From: Rosellinia necatrix
Lineage: Eukaryota; Ascomycota; Sordariomycetes; Xylariales; Xylariaceae
DNA length: 64,000 nt
NCBI GenBank assembly: GCA_021209875.1
Contig: JAGYVD010000010.1
Span: 1,426,001-1,490,000 of the forward strand
Direction of reading: 5' to 3'
Positions 12,987 to 26,248 of the stretch are shown here, in pieces. Position 1 is the stretch's first letter. Every line of letters starts with the position of its first letter. Both the position numbers and the translations under genes were made by a program. The notes beneath the pieces were generated by a model. It was not told where the DNA came from, did no database searches, and saw nothing but the letters and a program-made list of their open reading frames with translations.

Positions 12987-15218
12987 ATGGAACATAACAG
13001 CGACCAGCATGGCCATGATGCCAATATTCAAGGTAATTAAAGCTTCACCGAATCCATCCCCATGTTCCTTAACTCTTCCATCTTCTAACTAAGCTATATT
13101 TAGAATCACGCCCTCAAAATGAAGACTCTTACGAGGATGAACCGGAACTCTCTATCCTAGGTACCCGGTTCCTCACGCGGGAACCCTCATCAGTTCGCCA
13201 AATCGCCCCCGGCCCCAATATCATGCGAACCCCGACATACAGTGGAGGCCTCTGGCCATCACAGCTAATTTCACCATCAAACCCTAACTACAGGGGACAA
13301 GTCTATGGTGATGGGCGTGACTATTTGCCCATTGCGCCAAAACCGAATACTGGAGGCGGGCATAATCCGCAAGGTAGCCTCGCGATGTTGTCGCCTGAGG
13401 GCCATCAACCACGCCACCCTATAAATTCGCCACGGCACCTAAATTGGAGCGCACCTGGTCAGTCTCCTCTGACTGGGCGTTCTAGTCATCGCCTATCGAC
13501 TCCTGGTGTCCTAAATAGTGGGATCGGTCGTCAACCCACTCGCAGACAGCCGCGAAATCAACGGTCTAGTCCCCCCCAGCGACCCGGCCACTCACGCCCT
13601 AACACCCCCGCCACATCCTAGAGTTCAGGAGCTCATTCACACGGGGAGTTCCAAAAAGCGAAGAGCTAGCAGTCGAGTGTCCCCGTCCCCTCGCACTTCC
13701 AAACTTGTTTTGCCTCGCAAGTCTGGTTCCAAAAAAGCCACTCGACCCCTTCTCTGATGCCTCGACAGGATTGGGTCAGGATGATCACGATAATGCGTTG
13801 CCTCCTAATTCTCCTCCGGTCATTGTTCTATCAGATCGATACAACATATTAAATAATTCAATCATCGCTCGCGTAAAACGGACGCTCAATACTCACGGTC
13901 TCCTCAATACGCCGGACACCATCGCAACTGTCCACCAGCTCGCAATGGCGGATAATCTATATTACGGTGGCATCTGGACAAAAGAGTTCATGATCAAAAA
14001 CGGGTCCATTATCGAGTACCATAATCCGGTGCGGTTCGAATCTCAGCTGTCAGATGATAATCGCAATGACCGCCGCGTAATATTTCAATTGGCAGTGCCG
14101 GTGCAACGGCCAGGGGGGTGATCCCCTTTGGCACAAAGTCATCAACGGAAACCTCCTAGCCAACGCCGTGCCGGAAATGCCGGTCGACGGGTCCCCTTTC
14201 TTGAACGTATTGGATCTTTGGCAATACTTTTTTTGACCGTGTTCCTTTTCCCTGTGAACGAACCTCGGAACAATATGCCAATTGTGTTGCACCCTCCATG
14301 GTCGATCGTTCCGCCGGCGCGGTAGCCGTCAACATCGAAAAGATCGGCATGACGCCATTTTCCAATCCGTCTACGTCAGCCTTCCGCCAGGCTACAGCAG
14401 CAGAAGCCTCCACACCCGAGGCACTAGCAGCACGCGAATCCATCCCGACCGTTGCTTTTGAACATGCTGCATCTACGACCGCCCCACCTAAGGCTTCCCT
14501 GTCGGCCGCATCTAAAACTCCTCGTCAGGCGAAATCTACAGCAGTGAAGGTCCCTGATCCCGTTCCTACTATGGGGTATGATTCATTCCCGTCCATATCT
14601 CGAAGTTTGACTCCTCAGACACTAGAAGCTGCCGATCACGATTTTCTAATCGGATTCGATCGACCTCCGACTCCCTCGTATGAATACGCTGATCAATTCT
14701 GCGGTACCAGTACAACAACGGGTATGGCTGATGCTGATGATGTTCCTGTTATTGCCGATAATGAGGCGGCTGCAGCCACACAGGGCCCTGCCCAGCCCGT
14801 TGTCAACCCGACTCTAAGCATTCCGTACGCACCCACCGACAACGAGATGGATTTAGGTGTGCCGGTTGAGCTGGAGGACTCCCTTCCTTCCAAACGTATC
14901 GGTACCATTGTGTCTGACGGATTTGTATACTCCGATTACCTTAATGAGGACTGGCTAGCAGAAGATTATATGGCAATGTTCGCCGCGGATGTTGTTCCTG
15001 GCTCTGCTAATGATCTAGATATGTTGCAATACAGCGATCCACTTAACAGTGGAAATATGACAAGTGACATTCCTTTTATTAGTAACAACAACGACGACGG
15101 CGGTGGCGACGACGGCAACAGCAACAACGACAGAAGTCAGGCGGATACTGATGGCGAGTTCACGGGTGAAGACGAAGTTAAAAGCGATGGTTCAATGGCA
15201 TCTGATTACGCGCTGTAG
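12987..15218 (+). CDS. Ser/Pro-rich putative nuclear protein, frame broken by four homopolymer insertions
   Basis: Unrecognised family. The model is exon 1 12987-13032, a 71-bp intron and exon 2 13104-15218. The frame breaks four times, each time by one extra base in a run: C7 (13571-13577), A6 (13731-13736), G6 (14113-14118) and T7 (14228-14234). Counting each run one base shorter gives a single 719-codon frame ending at the TAG at 15216-15218. The product has a disordered Pro/Ser/Arg-rich N-terminal third, a basic nuclear-localisation-like patch (KKRRASSRVSPSPRTSK), a central globular part (near ILNNSIIARVKRTLNTHGLL and NLYYGGIWTKEF), then an acidic Ser/Thr/Ala-rich C-terminus with short Asn-Asp runs. 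That layout resembles a transcription regulator, which is inference only. The breaks could be sequence errors or true decay. Confidence 0.6.
13033..13103 (+). other. Intron of the Ser/Pro-rich protein gene
   Basis: A 71-bp intron with donor GTAATT, a CTAAC branch-like sequence about 18 bases before the end, and acceptor TTTAG. It splits a GAA codon after the first base and joins MEHNSDQHGHDANIQ to ESRPQNEDSYEDE. Confidence 0.75.
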
Positions 15219-16500
15219 TCATACATCCGACCATTCGGAAGGTATTTCAGCACACTATGTGCCTTATTCTCCCTTCCCACACTGTTTAGTCAAGCTAACA
15301 TATAATCTTAGGGGTAATCTCTTAAGTCGTAGCCAGAATTTTCGCGGCATTTTCCATACACGTTTCACAAATGCCCCCGACTTAGGTTTCAACCAACAGA
15401 AAAAGCCCCCACAAGACGCAAAAAAAAAAAAAAACCTCCCCTCATTTTGATTTCCTGTTCGCCATTTGATTCTTCCTACTCAGGTGGTCTTATCCAAGCC
15501 GGGTAATCGTTCTCGTTTACTTGGCATGCCTGACGTGCGAGTAGCACTGGCACACCTCAGAATTCCCCATTTTCTTTCTCTTTCGTCTCTGTTCTTACTT
15601 TTTCACCCCCCCCCTAAACTGGCATTGGCGCCACCACCCGGTCTTTACTTCAACATATAGACGGTTTGGTGTTTTCTCTCTCTTAATTTCGAGCACGGGG
15701 TACACAAAAGTCTGATATTTGATTGGCCCTCGCCGTTATAATTCGACTCCCCGGATACTTTGTTGATGTCGCAGCGGAGATTCATCCTTCCTGTCCTGTC
15801 TGCACTCAAGTGAGCCGGAACCAAAGATCTCACGCAGCAAAATACACCAAAAAGTTCTCCCCCTATTGCCGGCTGGCACTTCAACCTTTCGCATCGTCCC
15901 CGCTGCAAGGCAATTGCCCTCTATAAACTAGCAGGTCAAATCTCTCGGTTTTCATGAATGTTGAAAGACGGTTTTGAAATTTTTCGAGGATCGTATCATA
16001 CGATCTATGCCGAAAATGGAACGAGGAATCAACGGAATAGACTTATAGACGATAAAAAAGGAACTGGCCTTCACTGCATCAAGCGGGTCGAGCCTCGGAG
16101 TTTAGATCTGAGAGAGACGCGAATTTTCCAATAGTGATCCTTCGTCACCCCATAGTCGACCGATAGGATCTTTCAATAAATCCTGTAATTTCTGCAAATA
16201 TTTTGCGACAAGTGAGATCTTCTATGTCGTGATAATTACCGCCCTGGCCTTTTATAGAGAGCCTCACTTCCCAAGCCCACCCACAACATTTAACAATTTA
16301 AAGTGATAAAGAGATCATATTGTGTTGTGTTTATAGAACGAAGAGAAGGTAAAACCACTGCCTATTATTTATCTGCAGGACTGAAATATCGGAGACATCT
16401 CTCCATGTCTTATCTCTTTACATCTAAAATAACCCCCCCCCCCCCTCCCTCCCTCTTCTCACCCTCCCCCCTCAACCTCAAGCACAGTAATTGTAAGCTT

Positions 16501-16531
<31 letters not shown>
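15219..16531. other. Intergenic region with homopolymers and microsatellite
   Basis: No gene is supported. It carries an A14 run near 15421, a 13-base C run at 16433-16445 followed by CT-rich sequence, and a CA dinucleotide repeat at its right end that abuts a solo LTR. The 3' end of the preceding gene and any terminator should lie in the first few hundred bases. Confidence 0.5.
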
Positions 16532-16533
<2 letters not shown>

Positions 16534-16664
16534 TCACGGAACTAGTCTTAACCTAAGAACTCCGCTAGGGCACGGGCCAGAATACTGTACCCTCCTTGTG
16601 CGATAACATAAGTTATTTCTGGAACTACCAGCAGTATGAACTGTGACACACACACACACACACA
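16502..16664. repeat. CA microsatellite interrupted by a solo LTR
   Basis: A CA repeat of about 30 bases (16502-16531) and another of about 17 bases (16647-16664) lie directly on either side of a solo LTR. They were probably one array before the insertion. Confidence 0.8.
16532..16648. mobile_element. Solo LTR (117 bp), same family as the one at 59980
   Basis: It begins TGTCACGGAAC and ends GAACTGTGACA, so it has the TG...CA ends with short inverted termini expected of an LTR. It shares near-identical blocks with 59980-60140: the first 11 bases, the GGGCACGGGCC block, and about 58 bases at the 3' end (from CCCTCCTTGTGC). It is about 44 bases shorter, so internally deleted relative to the other copy. 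No internal retroelement sequence is adjacent, hence solo. The flanking CA repeat hides any TSD. Confidence 0.75.
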
Positions 16665-16733
16665 TGAGTGTCTAGAAACTCTTGCACTTTGGTGGCCAAT
16701 CGGATGGGCCGGATGTCTCTATGGCGCACCTCC

Positions 16734-16747
16734 TGGTCCTACACTAG
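16734..16747. repeat. Left 14-bp target-site duplication of the LINE
   Basis: TGGTCCTACACTAG occurs here and again at 38399-38412, exactly at the two edges of the AT-rich block. LINEs create variable duplications of about 7-20 bp. Confidence 0.75.
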
Positions 16748-19700
16748 CACCTTTCCCTCTATTTATTATCTGTGCGCAAGCTACTGTTAGTAGCGTTGCT
16801 AGCACGCTATTTAAATCTCTAACAACGCTAAAAACTAGCGTAATTTTTATAAAATATTAAAAGCCTGATTAATAATATAAAACTATGCTTATACGTAAAA
16901 CCGTGTTTATTATATAAAACTTAATAACGCTGTTATATTTAATTATAACATTTAAAACTAACTATATAAAAGCTTTAATTATTAATACGTTATTATAAGC
17001 TAATTTATTGCTATTTAAAAAAAACTAAAATTTAAACGATTTATTTATTTTTAAAGCTAAAAATAGCCGGAAAAAATATTTACGACTAAAAAATATCGCT
17101 TTAAAATTTATTAAGCAAATAATACGTTAAAATTAATTAAAAAAACAAAATTTAATAAAAAGTTATTATAACGTTAATAATTATTTTTAATAATTTTATC
17201 TGCTTTTTTAAAAAAAACGTTTAAGCTAGCTATAAATAAATAGCAAAAAATTATATTAAAATATTAAAACAATATTTAAACGTTTTAATATATATATAAT
17301 TTAAAAAAAACTTTATAGTTTTTTTTAAACCTGTTAATATATAAGCAAAAATAAAAATATTTAAATAATTAATATTTATTATAACTATATTTATATATAT
17401 AAACATAATAAAATAAAAAGCTAAATTAAATTTTAAGCCTGTTTTAAAATTAAATTAATTAATTAAAACAAGTTAATAGTTTATTTATAGCGCTAATATA
17501 ACGCTAAACTTTTAAAAGCTTAAAAAAAACATATATGTTTTTATACAGCTTAATAATAAAACAGCTAAATTTTATTAGTCGACAGTTTTTACGGTTAAAA
17601 AAACATTATTTTAAAACTTTTAATTATTTATAAAAACTATTAAAAACGTTTAACTTATAAAAACGGGCTAAGCAATTAAAGCTATAAATTTTATAATAAA
17701 AAATAAACTTTTTAAAAAGCTAAACATTAAAATTATTAAAAACATGCTTAATATTTATATAATAAAGCTGTTTAAAAATAAACAGTTTATATAGTTTTTA
17801 TGTTTTTATATTAATTATTAATTATTTTATTAATATATTTATAAATATTATTTTAAAATAGTTGCAGCTAAAATTAAAATATAAATAAAGCATATTTTAA
17901 TTAACGCTTATATAACTAAAAAAAAAGTTAACTTTTAAATAAGCAAAATAATATAAGTAGTTGCGTTTAAAAAGCTTATAAAAAAATTCTGTTTTTTTTT
18001 AGCTAATAAGCTGTTTTATAAAAAAAAAAATAAGCATATATTATCTAATATAACCTAAAATATTAAAGCTTTTATATGATTAGATTTTATATTAAAAAAC
18101 TATTTTATAAAAACTGCAGCGTTTATTTTAATATTTATAAACTAATAAATAACAGCAGGTGTATTTTGTTTTTAAAATATGCTAACTGCTGCAGCTTTTT
18201 TTTATTTAGCTATAAAAACTGTTTTTATAAACCGCGCAAAATAAACAAAAAAATTATTTTATTATTTTAAGCTAAAATTAAAACTATTTAAAAATAAAAT
18301 ATAAAAATATAACAATAAAAACTTTTTATTATTTATAATTATTATAAAAAAAGCTGCTATAATTAAACGTTTTAAATAATAAAACAATAATAACAAACGT
18401 TAAGCTTTTTTATATTTTTAAAGCAAATATAAAAAAATTTAATATTAAAACTATTAGTTTATTAATTATAATATTATTAAGCAAAATAATTAATAATAAT
18501 AAAAACAACAGAAAAATAAATATAAAAAAAATAAAAAACAAAATTACTGCTATAGCTTTTTTAATATTTTTATTAACTATTTTTATATTTTTTTTTTAAA
18601 TATTAGCTTTAGCCGCTTATATATTAGCTAGATATAATATAACTAAACTTATTAATATTTTAAAAAAACCTTTTAAAATTATAAAAAAAAAAACTTTTAG
18701 CAAACTTTATAAGCTATTTTATAAAACTAATAATAATTTAAACTTATAACTAAATAACATTAGCAAAAAATCTAGCTTAAGCTTTTAAAACAATTAAAAT
18801 AATAATATAAAATATTAAATATAAAATAAACAATTATTTAGTTCTGCTTTAAAAATACTAAAACAAAAAATTAACGTAATAATAATTATTAAATTATAAA
18901 TAAATAAAAACGCAAAAAAAATATAAACTTATTAAAAATATAAGAACTACGGACTAATAAATATTTAAAATATAAAAAAAAAATCGACTTAAAATAATAA
19001 TATATATTAAAATATAAAAAAAACTTACAGCAGCATAAAAAGCTTTAATATATTATAAAAATTTAATATAGCTTAATATAAACAGTTATAAATTATTTAT
19101 ATATTATAAAACGTTTAATATAAACATAGTAATAAATTATATTATAATATTTAAACTATTTAAAAACTGTTTAATAACAGGCGATTTAAACGTAAAATAT
19201 TTAAACTAAAAACTTAAAATTATAATTTTATATAATAGTTAATATATTTTAAAATAGTTAATTAAAACAGAAATATATTATATAAAAAACTGGATAAAAT
19301 AATTTATAAAACAGAATATATTTTAAACATTTTTTTTTTAAATATTTTTTTTATTAATAATTAAGCAGCTAAAAAATTAAAAATATTTTTAAATTATAAG
19401 CCGCTATTAATTATACTGCTATAAAAAAAACCTTTTGTTTTTATAAAAAAAGCATTAAAAGTTTTTATTAAAAAAAAAAAGCTGTTTAAACTTATAGATC
19501 TAATAGATATAAAAATATATATACTATTAAATATTAAAAAAACAGAAATATTAGAAATAATAAAAGCTGCCGTAGAGTTATTTATAACTTTAATAATAAA
19601 TAACATATAAATTATTAAAATATAAAAAAAACCAAAAAGCAAAACCGCACTATAGTAGTTGATTAAATATTTTAAAGCTTATAATAATTTTAAAGCTTTT

Positions 19701-19894
19701 AAAAGTATAAAAAATATAAAAAAAAGCAGACGCTAGTTTTTTATAATAGTTAAATATATTAAAACAGCATATTAGTAAAACAGGATTAATAACGCCGGAA
19801 ATAATAAAAAACTATTAAAAATAGTTAATTAGTATAAATAAAAAAAAATAATAAAAGCATTTTTTTTTATAAACAGAAATAAAGTTATAATAAA
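16748..19894 (+). mobile_element. Tad-like LINE, 5' part (RIP-degraded)
   Basis: The left fragment of a non-LTR retroelement whose right part resumes at 35041. Near 19170-19190 the plus strand reads TGDLN, matching the conserved GDxN motif of the apurinic-endonuclease domain of LINE ORF2, followed by recognisable but stop-filled downstream sequence. The first 50 bases are of normal composition, then the sequence becomes extremely AT-rich. ORF1 should lie upstream of the endonuclease but is too degraded to recognise. The two LINE fragments add up to about 6.5 kb, the usual size for fungal Tad-clade elements. Confidence 0.7.
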
Positions 19895-20138
19895 TGTTGC
19901 ACCAGTCATAAATAAAAAGTTAAGGTTTCAGCAATAAGTGATATATTATATAAAAATCTATAGATAAAAAAAGAAAGAGTAAGTAGGAGGAATTAGCTTA
20001 TTAAAATTCTGGCTAAGTGCAAGTGTGTAAAATAAGTCTAGTTTATATGCTACAGCTGGTTTATGCGTATTAGTTAGCAACAGGTGTATAGATACTAGTT
20101 TGTGCTATATATATTAGCTAATTAGTTATTTATAACTA
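19895..20138 (-). repeat. 3' LTR of the outer Ty3/gypsy element
   Basis: 244 bp, same length as the copy at 34797-35040 and colinear with it throughout. Differences between the two are overwhelmingly C/T and G/A, as RIP produces. The purine tract typical of the plus-strand primer lies immediately to the right (minus-strand upstream side). Confidence 0.85.
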
Positions 20139-21660
20139 CCTCTTTTTTTAGAAAAAAAACGGCTTGTTTTTTAAGTTGTGTTTATATTTAAACATATAAC
20201 TTTTTAGTATGCTTTTTAATAAAAAAAAAGATTGCTTTAAGTTTTTATTTTATGCTACGTTTTTTAGGCTTTTATATTATTAAATTATTGTATAAGTTTT
20301 TTTATATTATATTACCGACTTTTTTTTATTTATTATTATATTTATTTTTGTTTCTGCTTTATTATTTTTTGTTGTATTGCTTTGTTGTTATTTTTATATG
20401 CTGCATTTAACCTGTTATTTTTTGCAGCTTCGAGCTAATTTTTTAAACGTTTCGGAGGTTCTGCTGCGTTTAAATGTTTTTCGTAGAATTTTTTTAGTAA
20501 TTTTGCGCTGTTTTTAAAGTTCCGGGCAGAGTATTATTTATCGTCGGTTTTTTAATTTTTTTAAATTATTTAATATTGCAGTTTTTTATAGTATATTTTT
20601 AATAACTTGATTTTTTTAACTATAAACTTTTTTTTTTTTTTAAGCTTTATTATTTCGTTATTTAAGTTATTAGTTTTTTGTTTTAGCAGTAAGTTATTAA
20701 AATATAATTATAGTTTGTTAATATAATAACAGTTTATTGTTTTTTATAAAAAAAAGACGTTTAATATAAAAATGTTATTATTTTTATTAATTATTTTAAA
20801 CTTTTGTTATGTTATAAAAAAGTTTAGCTTGTTAAATAGTCGGTTAGTTTTTTATGATTATTTTTTTTTTAAAATTAGCATATAATTACTTATGTTAAAA
20901 TTAAGTTTTTTTTACTTATAATTAGCTTGTTTAGTTATATAAGTTTAAGTTTAAGTTAAATGTTTTTTTGTTAAATTTATAAACTAAGCGATTTTTTTTG
21001 TTTTGTTTTAAGCTTTTGTTTTTAAAGTTTTTTTTTTTTTCGAAAGTTTTTTTAACTTTTCTGCTATAGTTCGGTTTTTTTAGTTAAAATAAAAAAATAT
21101 TAAAAATTTTATTTCTGCTTTATAAAATAACATGCTTATTAATTCGTATAATAGTGCTGTTTATATATAATTTATTACTAAAATACGTTTAAACTAATCG
21201 TTTTAATAGTAGTTAATATATAGTCGTAATTATTAATTTAAATATTTGTTTATAATTTCTGCTTGTTCTACAGTTTTATAATAGCTAGCAGAAGCTAAAA
21301 TATGTTTTATATTTATTAGCTTATATAACTTGTTTATAAATGCTAAAATAAATTATAAATTTTAATCTAAAGTTATTATTGCTAATATATTAAATATTTA
21401 AAATAGCTTTTTATAATATATTTTAGCTGCGTTTATCGCGGTAGTTTATATAATATATAAAATCGTTCAAGCTTTTTTTTTTAATCGGTTTATTATAACA
21501 AACGCGTTATTATAACTATGTTTATTCTAAAGTATTTATTTAAAGTTTATTATTAAATATTGCTACACGCGGTTAAATATTAGCAAAAGTTTTAATTTGC
21601 TTAAGGTTTTATTATATAGTATTTTTGCCAGGCAGTATTTTATATAGTTTATTATATAAA
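20139..21660 (-). pseudogene. Integrase part of the outer gypsy pol (RIP remnant)
   Basis: Minus-strand translation around 21480-21300 shows stop-riddled sequence resembling the gypsy integrase core (for example NAFVIINRLKKKA followed by INAAKIYYKKLFQIFNI). The remaining pol lies beyond the nested element at 30013 and above. No open frame remains. Confidence 0.55.
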
Positions 21661-21843
21661 TTAACACAGTCAGGAAGGGGGGCTCCTTATCTAGCTAGCG
21701 CAGCTAGCTAAATAAAGATTATATAGATTAGATAAAATACTAGCCTAAAGCTTCTGGTCCCTGCGGGACCAGAGGCCCTTCCTTTTTTAATTCTATATCA
21801 CACTTTTACAGACTTAACCACACTACCTCTAGTAAACTATACT
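21661..21843 (+). repeat. 5' LTR of the inner Ty3/gypsy element
   Basis: Shares with 29825-30007 long near-identical blocks such as CTAGCCTAAAGCTTCT and GCGGGACCAGAGGCCCTTCC. In the first 31 aligned bases there are ten differences, all transitions. Exact ends are uncertain by a few bases. Confidence 0.8.
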
Positions 21844-24800
21844 AAATAGTGCAGTAAATCTTATAATCACACAACTTCATACTTTAGTCTTTTTTTTATG
21901 TCGGCAGATAAAACACGCTTAATTTTTTAACGTCCGCGTATACTTAACCTTTAATATAGCTTTTTTTTGCATTTTAAGCAGCGCTGTTTATAAAAAAAAT
22001 AAAATTGCTAGTTTTTAAGCTTAACTGTTGCTAACAAAATCTATTAATATTTATTAACTTGTAAATTCGACTAACTAATCGATTTAATATATCCTGCGTT
22101 AGCTTGTTAATTATTTTATTTTTATTAGTATAAAAAGCAGAAAAATACTACAACAGCAGCTAAATCCGACTTTATATTATATTTTAAACAGTTTAAATTA
22201 TTAGTTGTTTACGTATTACCGCATCTAGCTACTAATATACTAAAATAATTTATTATTTTTTTAAACTTTAATTATTTTAATACTAAGTGTTTAACGATTA
22301 TAATATTATAATTAGTTGTTTTTTTAAACTTTAATCAGCATTACACCTAAATAGTAATAATTATATATTTTAAACGTAATTATTACTAGCTTTACTTTTT
22401 TAAAAGCTTGTGTTAAGTTTTTTAACAAGCACGCAAGTTTTTAGCACTACTTGATTATACTTTTTATTTTATTTTTAATTTTAAAATTTAATTTTGTTTT
22501 AAAGTATATATAAATATAAATTTATAAAACAGCTAACAACATTTATTAGCTTAATTATAAAACGACCTATATATATTTATTTTGTTATTAACTTACTTAA
22601 TAATCGTTAATATATCGGAGCGCGAAACCGACTTGGAATCTTTAGCACTTAAAAAGTTTAAAATAGTTTTAATAGTTAAAAATTCAACTTTAAAGCTTAT
22701 AAAAGCGGAAAAAATCCCTAGCTTTAATATAATCTAACTTAAGCTATTAATCTTTAAAATAGTACAAAAAAAACGTTATTTTTTACTAATAAAACTTAAG
22801 TTTATTAAACTAGTACTTTTTTGATCTATGCAAAAATTAAAAATTAAAACTATAAATGTTAAACATTTCGTGTTAAAAAAAAAAAATATAGTTTAAAATA
22901 AGTTTAATAACAAGTTTAAATTAAGCAACAATAAAAAATCGTAAGTTTATATTTTAAACCTGTTTAAAAAACAATATAAAATTAACAAAAGATTTAATAA
23001 AAACTTTAAAATTATTGCCTAGTTTAAAGCTAAAAAAAGCAACGTTTAATAATTATAACAGTTTTTTAATTTTTTTTAAAAAAAAATAAATAGTTTTAAA
23101 AACTATATCGCTAAAAATACAAATAAATTATTATAGTAATAACAATTTAAATTATAAAATTAAAAGTTAAAATTTAGATTAAATAAGCAAGCTTTTAAGT
23201 CGTTTACCTTAGCTATAAACTTTTTATAAAATTAATACAACAAATTAAAAAATAATATAACTAAAATAAAAAAGCATGCTAAAAATATAAAAGCAGCAAG
23301 AACAGTTGATTAATTAATATAATAACTAAAAAACGCTAAAATACTGGTAAACATAAAAACTTCAGCTTTTAAAACATTTTATCGCGCTGCTAATTAATTA
23401 TTTAAAGCTGTATTAAACGCAACTAAATATGTAGCAGCACCGCCCGTTTAACTTTAATATTTTAGTTATTAATATTTAACTGTAGCTATACTAGCATTAA
23501 AACCGTTACTTAAATTATTTATTTTAGTACTTTTAATAAAACCAGCATAAGTTTTAGTAGTAGCACTAGTATTTATTACTTTAATAGTCTGCTTTAAAAT
23601 ATAAGCTATATATCCGTTAATAAAAGCCTCGTTTATTAAAGCAATACAGCAACATATAAAATTTCCTATTTTATATTAGTTTAAACATAATATACCTGTA
23701 ATATTTTTTGTTATAACACCTTTAAAACTATAATACTTAGCAGATAATAAAAACCTATTAAAACTACTTTTAATAAACGATAATCTTAGCGATCTAAATA
23801 GCTTAGATATAAACAATAAAAAAAAAAGTAAAAAAAAACCCCTAAGATAACCTTTCAACTAAAAAGGTCGAAGTAGCAAAAATAACTATAAATATAAACA
23901 AAAAAATAATTAAAAAAAAAAACATTAAACATTTAACAGCTTTGCCTTTTTATTGTATAATAATTATATAAAACAAACTAATATTAGCCAGTTTAACCTA
24001 GATAAAAAAAACAAAAACGATATAAAAATAATAGCTAATAAAAATAAGCTTATTTTTACTAACGTATTCTGCTTCGCAGAAAAAGTTAATTCGTTTTTTG
24101 AAGATCTAAAAGTAGCAGAACAAAATGTTTAATAAATCTTGATTATATTTTAAACATTATTAAAAAAACCAGCAGTTTTATAATAAAACAATAAGCTAAC
24201 TACCGATAAACAACTTAAGTTTAAAACATAAAAATTAAACGTTATTTTAAATAAAATAACTACCTGATTTAATATATAACCTGCTGTAGCAATAAAACGT
24301 TTTATTTAAACTAAATTGTTATTAAAAAACATCGTATAACAAAATACTGCTTTTATTACGTTTATACAAAAAAAACTAAAATATGCTTAAGCTATAAAAA
24401 CTTTAAACGTTAATAATAAAAATTAATATAGTGTTATAATTACAATATAAACTAACATAAACTTTAAAATTAAATAATACTTTTTAACGCCTAACATAAA
24501 AAATATTTTAGCTAGATATATAATTTAAGTTGCTAAAATAAAGCTTTTTTTAATAGCAGCAGCAAAAAATAAATATCCGCGAGTTAAAAAAAACAATTAA
24601 AACTATAATAGAAAATCTAATTAAAAAAATAAGCAGCAGAAGAACACAGATTAAAACAAAAACAAAAATAAAAAAAAGTAGTATAATAAAAACAAAAAAA
24701 AAAGCTGTAAGCTTAAATAAAAAAAAAAAGTAATAAAAAAAAAAACGGCTGAAATAAACGCAGAAATAAATACGATCGCTACTAAAAAAAACGCGCTAAC

Positions 24801-26248
24801 GCAGCTAAGTCAGACTTGTTAGCATTAAACGCGACATTATTTTACATTTTATTTAGCTTTAAATTAAATAATAATAAAACATTTATTATAATCGATCGTA
24901 GCTAATTATATAAATATTACGATTAAATGTTTAATTTAGCGCGTAACTAGAGTTGATATGTTGCGCGTTATATTAAGCGTTCAGCTAAATATATTTAAAA
25001 CATATTATTTTTAACTAAACGCACTTGCAAGCAATATAATATATTGTTTATATTACGTAATATATTGTTCTAACATTTATATAAATGTGATCGCTTTAAT
25101 ATTATATTAAAGAATTATATAAAGATTGTTCCTCCTTCGGTAGAACTAGTCGGAAATATAGTGGCAGAAAAAAATTATAAATTTTAAACAAAAAAACAAA
25201 TTAATTATACTGTTAGTCTAAAAAACGTTTAACAGGTTATATAACCTTAAAAGAGCAGAAATAAAAAATAATAATTTTTTATATTTTAAAATTATTATTA
25301 AAAAATTTATAAATAGCAAAAATATTACTATAGGCTTAAATACAGGTTATATTTGCTTAATAATAACAAGATAATTATTAAATAAATTTAAACATATTTT
25401 CAAGAATAAACAGGCCAGATTTAAAAAAGTAAAAAGTAATAAAATTAAATATAAACAAAAAGCTATATTAAAATTCTATATATTAAGCAATAACAATTAT
25501 AAATTTTTATAATTGTTAGAATTTATAAATACGGCTTAAGTTATAAAAAAAAAAAACAATATTAAAATGCTGTTAAAAAGCAACTTTTTAAATACTTGCG
25601 GAGTATTAATTAATTATAATTTAAATACGGTTACTTTTACTAATATCGAAAATTTTAAAATATTTTTTTAAATATTTTTTAAAACAAACTTATGCGTTTA
25701 TAAAATAACTTTAGTATAAAAAGTTATTTTAGCGCTTAAAACATTAATGCTAGCACTAGTTAAATATAAACTACTACCTAAAAACAGGGATTTTATATTC
25801 GAGCTATTATAAAAAAATAATATAGCAGCTTTAATTAAATTTATAACCCTTTTGAGCGTAATAGTTGCTAATCTGTCTTTTTAAAACTAAAACTATTTTT
25901 AAAGGCATTTGGATAAATATAATTTAAAAACAACTATATTAAAAATCGGGTATTAAAAATATATAAAAAAGATCTTTAAAAGCTATAATAATAGCTGCAG
26001 GCCTAGCAGCAGCTAAAGCTATAAATACAGCTAATATATTGCCAACTAATACTAGCTTATTATTTAACGCGTTTTTAAATATTTTATCAGCTATTAATCT
26101 CGGTATTTCTATATTTAAAAAAAAGATATATATATCTGATAATTTTAAATTATTAAACATATATTTATTAGCAGACCTTGTGTTAATAACCTCTATTATC
26201 GCCGTTATTGCTGCTAACACGTATTAAAGTCGTAACACAACTTAGGAC

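Noticed and set aside
19394..19642. 82-codon hydrophobic minus-strand frame in the AT-rich block
   Set aside because: Antisense to LINE ORF2; AT-rich codons give Ile/Phe/Leu-rich translations that mimic membrane proteins.
25939..26220. 93-codon minus-strand frame
   Set aside because: Antisense to the plus-oriented pol remnant of the inner gypsy element; no similarity seen.
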